From NCBI RefSeq assembly GCF_963663645.1, contig NZ_OY760499.1, positions 124,001 through 188,000 on the forward strand: DNA of 64,000 bases, written 5' to 3'. The translations under genes were made by a program, and so were the position numbers. Of the stretch, positions 45,779 through 52,269 are shown piece by piece (position 1 is the first letter of the stretch; each line of letters begins with the position of its first letter). The notes beneath the pieces were generated by a model. It worked only from the letters and a program-made list of their open reading frames with translations. It did no database searches and was not told where the DNA came from. Source of the stretch: an uncultured Trichococcus sp. (lineage in GTDB: Bacteria; Bacillota; Bacilli; Lactobacillales; Aerococcaceae).

Positions 45779-46147
45779 TTATTTCAAAATTGCATTCGCG
45801 ATAAGCATATCAAATTTCCGGATATCGATTCCTTTTTTCAGGTTGACTTTGATATGCCCGGCGCGCGTCCACAATTCGACTTCTGCATTCAGATCGAATG
45901 TTCCGGCATTTTCTGTCGACCACATGTTTATGGATGAATATGGCAATGAATAGATTTCTATTTTTTTGCCGGACAAACCTTGGGCGTCCCTTATAATTAA
46001 GCGTTTATTTGTAAAAATCGCACTATCACGGATTGTTTTGTATGCTGCTACTGCCTCTTCACCTGAAACCAATAAGTCATTCACATCCCCTGGAATTGCA
46101 CATTCACTAACTAAAGTCCAAGCTAATATTGCATTTGTTTCTGCCAA
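45779..46147 (-). CDS. bacterial PH-domain protein
   Basis: This 122-residue cytoplasmic protein matches the bacterial pleckstrin-homology family (YvbH-like): AAYKTIRDSAIFTNKRLIIRD, GKKIEIYSLPYSSI, and WTRAGHIKVNLKKG. There is no signal or membrane helix. The family assembles into ring-like oligomers in known structures, but the cellular role is not known. ATG follows TGAGGAGGAAAT. Confidence 0.85.
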   Translation of the reverse strand: MAETNAILAWTLVSECAIPGDVNDLLVSGEEAVAAYKTIRDSAIFTNKRLIIRDAQGLSGKKIEIYSLPYSSINMWSTENAGTFDLNAEVELWTRAGHIKVNLKKGIDIRKFDMLIANAILK

Positions 46148-46272
46148 TTTGATTTCCTCCTCAGATTATCTGTTTGATAAAATGTTGAATCTCGTAACCT
46201 CAACAGTGTTTTAGAGCCTAATTGATAGTAGTTCATACTACCTGATGGATAAGGCAGGGATTATTGTTGTGT

Positions 46273-47001
46273 TCAGTTTAGGTTTGCGATAGCGTAATCA
46301 GCTTCTTCTTGAGTGAACTTTTCACCGTAATCAGATATCAATTGATCTCTGATGCCTTCTGGGGACATGTTCATTGTTTTTTGATAACTCTGTGCTGTTT
46401 TCAATGCGTTGTCATTCCAATCGGCAATAATGTTATCAATAGCGTATTGGGCTTCTTCAGCAGTAAATTGTTCCCCATATTCTGAAGTTAATTGATCATA
46501 TATCCCGGCCTTGGACATGTGCATTGTTTTGGAATAGCTTTCTGCACTTTTTAATGCATTCGCATTCCAATCGGCTTGAACATTATCAATGGCATATTGA
46601 GCAGCTTCAGGCGAAAATTGCTCTCCATATTCAGATGTTAGTTGACCATACAAGCCTGCTTTGGACATATGCATCGTATTAGCATAAGAATCTGCTTTAT
46701 TTAGAGCTGATTTATATTCGGTTGGGACCGCAGTGTCTTCCGGAATGTCTACCTTTACCGGCTCATCTTCGATAGGATTTTCCGCAATTTCTTCTCCGGT
46801 TTCGGATGACTCTGCCATACTTTCCGAAGAGACACTTTCACTAACAACTTCTGCATCTGCGTTATCCTCCGTCGCGTCTTCTCCCCCCAGTGATCCAATT
46901 CCTAGAACCAGCACTGCGACGAACCAGACCCACCATTTTTTGTAAAATGGTTTCTTTTCAACATATACCTTACCATCTTCACCTTTGATCTTTTTTGCCA
47001 T
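46273..47001 (-). CDS. membrane-anchored protein with three Ltp repeats
   Basis: This 242-residue protein has one N-terminal membrane helix (about residues 22-38: KWWVWFVAVLVLGIGSLGG), a Ser/Glu-rich linker, and three copies of the Ltp (host cell surface-exposed lipoprotein) repeat at about 100-145, 146-192 and 193-242. Each reads A-x-SYxxTMxMSxxGxxxQL followed by YGExFxxEEAxYAI. Phage lipoprotein Ltp of this family blocks phage DNA injection; chromosomal members may do likewise, but this is inference. There is no lipobox cysteine, so it is probably held by the uncleaved helix. It is AT-rich like its surroundings. ATG follows TTGGAGGTAA. Confidence 0.85.
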   Translation of the reverse strand: MAKKIKGEDGKVYVEKKPFYKKWWVWFVAVLVLGIGSLGGEDATEDNADAEVVSESVSSESMAESSETGEEIAENPIEDEPVKVDIPEDTAVPTEYKSALNKADSYANTMHMSKAGLYGQLTSEYGEQFSPEAAQYAIDNVQADWNANALKSAESYSKTMHMSKAGIYDQLTSEYGEQFTAEEAQYAIDNIIADWNDNALKTAQSYQKTMNMSPEGIRDQLISDYGEKFTQEEADYAIANLN

Positions 47002-47213
47002 AATCTTATTACCTCCAATATATAATATTTAACAGCATGCCACTTGCCGTCATTATTATACTACAACAAATAAAATATATTGTGGACAAAATAAGATATT
47101 TTATTTGTATGAAAATGAAAATATCCTATTGATGATTTGATATTTTTTTGTATAGCTGTCAGTCCGTCTTTGATTCAAAAGTTTGATACTGCTCTTTCCA
47201 TCCGCCATATATC

Positions 47214-47222
47214 TGTTATAAT
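47214..47222 (+). promoter_or_regulatory. extended -10 promoter of yitT
   Basis: TGTTATAAT forms an extended -10 element 67 bases before the yitT start; no clear -35. Confidence 0.48.
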
Positions 47223-47288
47223 GGCGTGGATATCTGTTTGCTGAAAGGTATTCAAACACTTTAAATATCAGAAAAAGGAGTGACATAT

Positions 47289-48155
47289 TTGAAGCTATTT
47301 CATACTTTAAAACCAATTGCTGCGGTTGTTGCCGGGAATATCATTGTTGCCTTCGCGATTGCGGCATTCATATTGCCGAAGAATCTGATTGCCGGGGGAA
47401 CGACGGGTCTTGCCATTATTTTGAATCATTTTTTCGGCTTGAATATTTCCTTGGTCGTGCTGATCTTCAACGGCTTCATGTTTTTCCTCGGAGCGGCCTT
47501 GCTGGGCAGGAAGTTCGCGTTGACGACGATCCTGAGTACGATCATTTTTCCGACTTTTTTGACTTTTTTCCGGACAGTACCTGCTTTGCAAGACATGACC
47601 GATGACATCTTGCTTTCGGCAATCTACGCGGGTATCCTCTGTGGATTGGGAGTTGGGCTGGTGTTCAAGGTCGGCGCTTCCACGGGAGGAATGGATATTC
47701 CGCCTTTGCTCTTGAACAAGCACTTCCGCATTCCGGTTGCGGTGGGGATGTATGCGTTCGACGTCATCTTCCTGTTGATCCAGGCGTTCTTTTCCAGCAT
47801 GGAACAGATCCTTTACGGGCTCATCATGGTGTTCCTGACGTCCATCGTCATAAACAAAGTCATGGTCACCGGAACAAACAAGATGCAGCTTTTCATCATT
47901 TCCAAAAAGTTTGAGGAAATCAAACAGGCGTTGCTGTATGTGCAGGATGTGGGGCTGACGCTGGTGAACATCGAAACGGCTTTTGAAGGGGTGCAACAAC
48001 AAGCGGTGCTTTGCGTAGTGGAGCAGCGTAAACTGTCCGCCATCAATGCCTTGGTCAACGACATCGATCCATTCGCTTTCGTGATCATCGGACAGGTCCA
48101 TGAGGTCGCCGGGAAGGGATTCACGTTGGAGCGACAGTCCGGATTAGTCGAATAG
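47289..48155 (+). CDS. YitT family membrane protein
   Basis: This 288-residue protein has five to six membrane helices in its first ~190 residues (AAFILPKNLIAGGTTGLAIIL; KVGASTGGMDIPPLLL). A C-terminal DUF2179 cytoplasmic domain follows (LFIISKKFEEIKQALL, with DPFAFVIIGQVHEVAGKGFT). The transport substrate of the family is unknown. TTG 47289 is eight bases after AAAAGGAG; GTG 47280 overlaps the ribosome site. A strong terminator follows. Confidence 0.9.
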   Translation: MKLFHTLKPIAAVVAGNIIVAFAIAAFILPKNLIAGGTTGLAIILNHFFGLNISLVVLIFNGFMFFLGAALLGRKFALTTILSTIIFPTFLTFFRTVPALQDMTDDILLSAIYAGILCGLGVGLVFKVGASTGGMDIPPLLLNKHFRIPVAVGMYAFDVIFLLIQAFFSSMEQILYGLIMVFLTSIVINKVMVTGTNKMQLFIISKKFEEIKQALLYVQDVGLTLVNIETAFEGVQQQAVLCVVEQRKLSAINALVNDIDPFAFVIIGQVHEVAGKGFTLERQSGLVE

Positions 48156-48159
48156 AATC

Positions 48160-48204
48160 AAAAAACTGAGGCGTGCTCCGATTTGGAGCACGCCTCAGTT
48201 TTTC
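48160..48204 (+). terminator. intrinsic terminator of yitT
   Basis: AAAAACTGAGGCGTGCTCC and GGAGCACGCCTCAGTTTTT form a perfect 19-bp stem with a T-run at its end. Confidence 0.92.
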
Positions 48205-48261
48205 AGTAATTGCATATGGGGTGTTTCATGACCGGGTGACCGGTCAACATTAGGCGATGAA

Positions 48262-48477
48262 GCCTTGGTTTGTCGGCTGTTCTGGGCGAACGTGGATGCA
48301 AACAACCGACAGAATGCCGAAGTGTCGACTGTTAGGGTCGAACGCCGACGCAAACAGCCGACATCTCCCAGAAGTGTCGGCCATTCTGTTCGAACGCCGA
48401 CGCAAATAGCCGACAGAATGCCGCAATGTCGGCTGTTCTGGCTTAACACCGACGCAAACAACCGACATAACTCATGA
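48262..48477. repeat. family E palindrome array (4 x 52 bp)
   Basis: Four units begin TGTCGGCTGTT, TGTCGACTGTT, TGTCGGCCATT and TGTCGGCTGTT at 48271, 48323, 48375 and 48427, exactly 52 bp apart. Each pairs with AACAACCGACA-type sequence about 20 bases on. It lies between the convergent yitT and thiT genes. Its sequence is unrelated to family D although the period is the same. No gene is supported in 48205-48500. Confidence 0.9.
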
Positions 48478-48500
48478 ACAACGGTTGGATCGGCACAAAA

Positions 48501-49076
48501 TCAGTACCCGCGCACCGATTTTTTCGGTACGAACAATTGCGGATTCGTCTTCGCGATGACCGCCAGGACCATAATGGTGAATGCGCCGGTAGCCAAGGCG
48601 CTGACGCCGTTCATGACGATGGAGTAGAGCCATGCGCTCCAGCCTTCAGGGGCATAGGATCCCCAGAAATAGTAGCCGGCGATCGTGTGCCAGAAATAGC
48701 GGCCGACTGTGCCGACGATGGTGCCCATAATGACTTGCCACACCAACGCCTTTTTGTTTTGGTCCGCGATCGCTTGTTGAACTTTCGGAGTGTACAGGCC
48801 TGCCAATCCGGTGAAACCGAAGGCGATGAAGTACTCGATGAATCCTTGCAGCGGAGTCAGGATGTAGGCCGTCCCGATCAGGATGTGCAGCACACCCCAC
48901 AGAAAACTTGCGAAGAACCCAGGAACCAGGCCGCGGCGCAGGCAGTAAAGCATCATGACCGGCGCTCCCACCGTCACGGAAAAACTCGGGCCGATATTGA
49001 AAGGGACCAAGGACAACACGGTCGCCAAGGCGGCGATGATGGTTCCTTCGATCCAGATATTCAGATTTTTTGACAT
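48501..49076 (-). CDS. thiT: thiamine ECF-transporter substrate-binding subunit ThiT
   Basis: This 191-residue membrane protein has six helices. It matches ThiT at LRRGLVPGFFASFLWGVLHI, at YILTPLQGFIEYFIAF and at RYFWHTIAGYYFWGSYAPEGW, the last holding aromatic thiamine-binding residues. It captures thiamine and works with the shared ECF energy-coupling module encoded elsewhere. ATG 49076 follows AAAGGAGGAG. Its leader carries a TPP riboswitch, which fits the assignment. Confidence 0.95.
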   Translation of the reverse strand: MSKNLNIWIEGTIIAALATVLSLVPFNIGPSFSVTVGAPVMMLYCLRRGLVPGFFASFLWGVLHILIGTAYILTPLQGFIEYFIAFGFTGLAGLYTPKVQQAIADQNKKALVWQVIMGTIVGTVGRYFWHTIAGYYFWGSYAPEGWSAWLYSIVMNGVSALATGAFTIMVLAVIAKTNPQLFVPKKSVRGY

Positions 49077-49082
49077 AAAAAA

Positions 49083-49127
49083 ACTCCTCCTTTTTGGGCA
49101 TAACACACCATCAACAAAGGAGGAGAA
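49083..49127 (-). promoter_or_regulatory. TPP riboswitch expression platform
   Basis: On the minus strand CTCCTCCTTT pairs with AAAGGAGGAG and is followed by TTTTTTT and then the thiT ATG. The same hairpin hides the ribosome site and has the form of an intrinsic terminator, so it could act at either level. Confidence 0.75.
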
Positions 49128-49145
49128 TGAATTTCAATTCTCAAT

Positions 49146-49231
49146 CACAATCCCTACGCTCGTGCTAACGAACAGGTTCGAAGGGTCAGAATGTGTATTC
49201 AATCTCAGCCGCTAGCGGCCCCCCTTTGTGA
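49146..49231 (-). ncRNA. TPP riboswitch (THI element)
   Basis: On the minus strand the leader reads GGCCGCTAGCGGCTGAGA, then GACCCTTCGAACCTG, then GCGTAGGGA. CTGAGA, ACCC, GAACCTG and TAGGGA are the conserved TPP-binding segments, and CACAA/TTGTG can close stem P1. It controls thiT, expected to be off when thiamine pyrophosphate is plentiful. Confidence 0.95.
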
Positions 49232-49349
49232 AACGGTCTATTTAGTTACAGCTAACTTTACTACAGTTGGCTTGGTTATGCAAGGTGCACGCTGCACAAA
49301 AGCACTTCCAGAAAAACTGCTGCCGGGCCCCGCGTTTGTGCAAAAGGAC

Positions 49350-49670
49350 CTATTTCGGTTCTTTTTCGGCCTGTGCTTTCAGAATGGCTTCGCGTTTCTT
49401 TTTCTTTTTGGAATTCAGGTAGGAATCAACCACGCCGCCAGCCAGCATTCCGATACCGAAGCCGATCGTCAGGTTGCCCGCGAAGTAGCCGATTGAAGCG
49501 CCTATCAGCATCCCGTACATCGTGTAATTAAAAGAATTCTGCAATTTCGGATCTTCGTCGACCGGCAGATTTTTCTTGGTCGCCGCGCCAGTATTATTTT
49601 TATGCAGTTCCGGTACTTTTGGGGTCACATTCTTGCGTTGGATCTGGTTGCCTTTGTTCTTTTTTGCCAT
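49350..49670 (-). CDS. small glycine-zipper-like membrane protein
   Basis: This 106-residue protein has a basic, Asn/Lys-rich N-terminal half. One or two hydrophobic stretches in its second half have Gly spaced every three to four residues (GMLIGASIGYFAGNL, GFGIGMLAGGVVD). A Lys-rich tail (NSKKKKKREAI) follows. It is not recognised beyond the glycine-zipper look. ATG follows GGAAGGA. Confidence 0.7.
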   Translation of the reverse strand: MAKKNKGNQIQRKNVTPKVPELHKNNTGAATKKNLPVDEDPKLQNSFNYTMYGMLIGASIGYFAGNLTIGFGIGMLAGGVVDSYLNSKKKKKREAILKAQAEKEPK

Positions 49671-49814
49671 TTAGTGTACATCCTTCCGTCTATCTGACAT
49701 ATGTATTGTCTCCACTGAACATCTTATCAGTTCGTTTCCGGCTCTTCAATAGCCTTTGGTGGCGGATGTGGGAGAAATCTCACGAAAACGGAAAAGTATT
49801 CCCAAATGATCGGT

Positions 49815-50603
49815 TCAATGCTCTTCTTTGGACAATTCTACAGGATCGCCGTTATCATCCTTGAAATAGCCCTTCAGCACAAAGGCGTCGTCTAGTGGCC
49901 GATAACCGATGGCGGTGCGTGCCTGCGAAATGTCCAGGCGCGGAAAGCGATTGTCCGACAGCCCATTCACCAGCAGATACGGCTCGACCAGCTTAGCATT
50001 CAGGGCGCAGTCGACCAAATGGCACAAATCCCGTGGCGACAGGTATTCGGCCAGCCCCGCTTCGTCGACGATCGGGTCATCGATATTCTCGTTGAAGTTG
50101 CCGATGCGGATGCCGATCGATTCTTGGCCTTCGGTAAAGGCGAAATGGCTGGCCAAGCCTTCCAGATAGACTTTCGAGACGCCGTAAAGGTCGCCCGGGC
50201 GGACAGGGGCGTCGACCGGAACCTGGACATTTTTCGGGTAGGCGCTGACGGCATGGATGGAGCTGGCGAAGATGATGCGCTTGACGAAGTTCTCGTACTT
50301 GGAGGATTCCTTGAACAGGTAGTAGGGCATCTTGTAGTTCAACCCGATCAGCGCATCGTCGAAAACGGCATCAGGCGAGGGGTTCCCAGCCAGATGGATG
50401 ACGTAATCGATCCCTTCGAGCAGGCCATCCCAGTTGCCGACGACTGTCAGGTCCAATTCCTTGACGATGGTGCCCTCCAAAAGCGCCGACTCGACGTCGT
50501 GGAAATGGACATCAACCAAAGTCAGTTCGTAGCTCTTCTTCAGGTGGTCAACCAAAACTCTTCCTATATTACCGCTTGCGCCGGTGATCATGATCGTGGT
50601 CAT
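49815..50603 (-). CDS. NAD-dependent epimerase/dehydratase family, uronate dehydrogenase-like
   Basis: This 262-residue extended short-chain dehydrogenase has the Rossmann motif TGASGNIG near residue 7, IHLAGNPSPDAVF near 68, a catalytic Ser in FASSIHAVSAY and Tyr/Lys in YGVSK near 140. The HLAGNPSP segment resembles uronate dehydrogenases, which oxidise hexuronic acids; the substrate is inferred. ATG 50603 follows AAGGGGGT. A KDG kinase gene further on gives weak support to sugar-acid metabolism. Confidence 0.83.
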   Translation of the reverse strand: MTTIMITGASGNIGRVLVDHLKKSYELTLVDVHFHDVESALLEGTIVKELDLTVVGNWDGLLEGIDYVIHLAGNPSPDAVFDDALIGLNYKMPYYLFKESSKYENFVKRIIFASSIHAVSAYPKNVQVPVDAPVRPGDLYGVSKVYLEGLASHFAFTEGQESIGIRIGNFNENIDDPIVDEAGLAEYLSPRDLCHLVDCALNAKLVEPYLLVNGLSDNRFPRLDISQARTAIGYRPLDDAFVLKGYFKDDNGDPVELSKEEH

Positions 50604-50668
50604 TATCGGTACCCCCTTGTTTCTGTGCAACAAATAGTGCTGTTATTTACGCGAGTGGCTTTGCTTTA

Positions 50669-50697
50669 ACTGTATGCAAGCCGCCGGGAAATGTCAA
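50669..50697 (-). promoter_or_regulatory. promoter of the epimerase gene
   Basis: On the minus strand TTGACA (50697-50692), 17-bp spacer, TACAGT (50674-50669), 66 bases before the start codon. Confidence 0.55.
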
Positions 50698-50774
50698 AGG
50701 ATAGCCCTTACAAAATCGGCGATTCGTCAGGCAAAAGGGGAATGTTTTATTTGTGTAAGAAATGGGTAAATTAA

Positions 50775-50803
50775 TTGAGCCGCGGGGATTATCCCTGTAT
50801 AAT
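50775..50803 (+). promoter_or_regulatory. promoter of a candidate small RNA
   Basis: TTGAGC (50775-50780), a 17-bp spacer, and TATAAT (50798-50803), divergent from the epimerase promoter. Confidence 0.6.
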
Positions 50804-50809
50804 AAGGGT

Positions 50810-50982
50810 AAGATGATAGGCAAGGGCAAGATACTTTTCAATCGAAAACGAAGGGGTGAGTCGGATGGACTTGTTGAATTTGCAAATGCGCGCTTCTCAA
50901 GGTCAGTGCGGATCTGTTGTGCAACAATCTTCCCATTCATTCTTATGCCCGACAGAGCACGTGCTTTCGCATGTGTTTTTTT
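50810..50982 (+). ncRNA. candidate small RNA, with possible 42-residue peptide
   Basis: A promoter at 50775-50803 and an intrinsic terminator at 50958-50982 bound a transcript of about 170 bases with no known gene. Inside it ATG 50866 follows AAGGGG at good spacing and opens a 42-codon frame (MDLLNLQMRASQGQCGSVV to SHVFFCWS) that runs through the terminator. The overlap with the terminator argues that the RNA rather than the peptide is the product. I could not match it to 6S, tmRNA, RNase P, SRP RNA or a riboswitch. Confidence 0.5.
50958..50982 (+). terminator. terminator of the candidate small RNA
   Basis: CACGTGC-TTTC-GCATGTG (one G-U pair) followed by seven T residues. Confidence 0.7.
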
Positions 50983-50983
50983 G

Positions 50984-51243
50984 TTGGTCCTGAACGGAAT
51001 CAACGGGGCTTATCATCATGAATGTAAGCATCAAACGGGGGTGATGATCATACTACTTTCTCAAAACAAGTCAAAACGGAAAGGAACGGTGATCCGACGC
51101 ATATCTCCTAGCTGTCAGGGTTGACAGCCATCGTACTGATGAAGGGCAGTGAGGCCGGATAGAATGGTAACGTATCACCCGAATTGCGAAAAAATATAAA
51201 AAACTGGCGAGGCTCCCACGAAAGGGTGCCTCGTCAGTTTTTT
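50984..51243 (+). other. gene-poor stretch ending in a strong terminator
   Basis: This stretch holds no recognisable gene. A short frame (ATG 51043, 26 codons) has GGGGG very near its start. A perfect hairpin GCTGTCA-GGGT-TGACAGC lies at 51111-51128. It ends in a strong terminator at 51201-51243 (AAACTGGCGAGGC with GCCTCGTCAGTTTTTT). A terminator this strong implies that something is transcribed here, perhaps read-through from the small RNA or a second short RNA. Confidence 0.45.
51201..51243 (+). terminator. strong intrinsic terminator without an upstream gene
   Basis: AAACTGGCGAGGCTCCC pairs with GGGTGCCTCGTCAGTTT, followed by T residues. Confidence 0.85.
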
Positions 51244-51349
51244 CGTTCACATATAGGAATTTATAAATTTTTTTCAACTCAGGAGTGCATCACTGTAGGT
51301 GTTTCACAAGTTTGCAACATGTTTCATGCATCTAAAATAATGTCCAGCT

Positions 51350-51466
51350 TCACGGGTTAGCCCTTCGGAAATTAGATAAATCTGTCCTATTGCGCTCTTC
51401 GATGCTCAGTCGGACAGATTTCCTAAATTTCTTTCAGGGCTGAACGAACCCGTTCAGCTTTTCTTA
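51350..51466. other. long imperfect hairpin after yjdM
   Basis: Successive blocks AGCT, CGGGTT, AGCCCT, AAATTAG and AATCTGTCC pair in reverse order with GGACAGATT, CTAAATT, AGGGCT, AACCCG and AGCT, separated by small bulges. The whole makes a ~115-base stem-loop just past the yjdM stop codon. On the minus strand it could end or stabilise the yjdM transcript. It resembles in form, not sequence, the hairpin after gor. Confidence 0.6.
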
Positions 51467-51475
51467 TTGCCGGTG

Positions 51476-51817
51476 TTATGCTTTTTTGACGAACTCGGAT
51501 TTCAGCTTCATAGCGCCGAAACCGTCGATTTTGCAGTCGATGTTGTGGTCGCCTTCAACCAAACGGATGCCTTTGACTTTTGTGCCGACTTTCAAGGCGC
51601 TCGAGCTGCCTTTGACTTTCAGATCTTTGATGACCGTCACGGTGTCGCCATCCTGCAGCAGGTTGCCGTTCGCATCTTTGACGATCAATTGCTCTTCGTT
51701 TGTTTCTTCAGCAGCATCCGCGCTCCATTCGTGCGCGCACTCGGGGCAGACCAGCATCGTGCCGTCTTCGTAAGTGTAAGGGGAGCCGCATTTCGGGCAA
51801 TTCGGTAATTCCATCAT
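51476..51817 (-). CDS. yjdM: YjdM/PhnA family zinc-ribbon protein
   Basis: This 113-residue protein starts with a zinc ribbon (CPKCGSP near residue 6 and CPECAHEW near 22). It continues with the PhnA domain ([20 protein letters not shown], with [16 protein letters not shown]). It is often labelled alkylphosphonate utilisation protein, but phosphonate breakdown is not its shown role. ATG 51817 follows CGGAGGAA. The upstream frame belongs to the family D repeats and is not coding. Confidence 0.92.
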   Translation of the reverse strand: MMELPNCPKCGSPYTYEDGTMLVCPECAHEWSADAAEETNEEQLIVKDANGNLLQDGDTVTVIKDLKVKGSSSALKVGTKVKGIRLVEGDHNIDCKIDGFGAMKLKSEFVKKA

Positions 51818-52010
51818 GATTGTTATTCCTCCGTTATTTTGATTGGTTGTTTGCTGACTTTTCATTTCCGGCCTTTTCCCAAGGCGGAAGATGCTTATAT
51901 ACTGCCACATTTTCGCCTTGTTGACAATAGAATCCGGACAATATAAGAATAATAACCAATAAGAAGAAAGATAACGGCTCCGGAAGGCTCCATGTGGGTT
52001 CCTGGCTGAG

Positions 52011-52213
52011 GTTGTCCGATAACCAAGAAGAATCGGACAACCGGGACACGCTCGCAAAGCAGATTGTCCGATAACCAAGAAGAATCGGACAACCGGGACA
52101 CGCTCGCAAAGCAGATTGTCCGATAACCGAAAAGAATCGGACAACTGGGACACGCTCGCAAAGCAGGTTGTCCGATAACCGAAAAGAATCGGACAACCAG
52201 AGTGCGCTCGCAT
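52011..52213. repeat. family D palindrome array, locus 2 (4 x 52 bp)
   Basis: Four units begin TTGTCCGATAACC at 52012, 52064, 52116 and 52168, exactly 52 bp apart. Each pairs with ATCGGACAAC about 12 bases later. The stems match those at 10177-10430 but the spacers differ (GGGACACGCTCGCAAAGCAG here). No gene is supported in 51818-52269. Confidence 0.92.
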
Positions 52214-52222
52214 CATGACATT

Positions 52223-52268
52223 CAAAAAAAGGCCCGGATCATCAATGTCATCGATCCGGGTCTTTTTG
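52223..52268 (-). terminator. intrinsic terminator of the ccpN-ppsR-ppdK operon
   Basis: On the minus strand AAGACCCGGATCGATGACATT and its partner ATGATCCGGGCCTTTTTTT form a stem followed by a T-run just after the ppdK stop. Confidence 0.87.
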
Positions 52269-52269
52269 C

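Noticed and set aside
46215-46262. Terminator after the Ltp-repeat gene
   Set aside because: Only a short TAGTA/TACTA hairpin without a U-tract is present.
47307-48101. 264-codon open frame antisense to yitT
   Set aside because: His/Gln/Asp-rich antisense shadow of the YitT gene without ribosome site.
49880-50260. Plus-strand frames over the epimerase gene
   Set aside because: Shadows of the minus-strand gene with no ribosome site.
50762-51124. 120-codon frame as a protein gene
   Set aside because: It starts upstream of the -10 element, crosses an intrinsic terminator and has no recognisable sequence or good ribosome site.
51140-51170. Hammerhead-like core (CTGATGA)
   Set aside because: No GAAA partner strand or cleavage-site stem is present.
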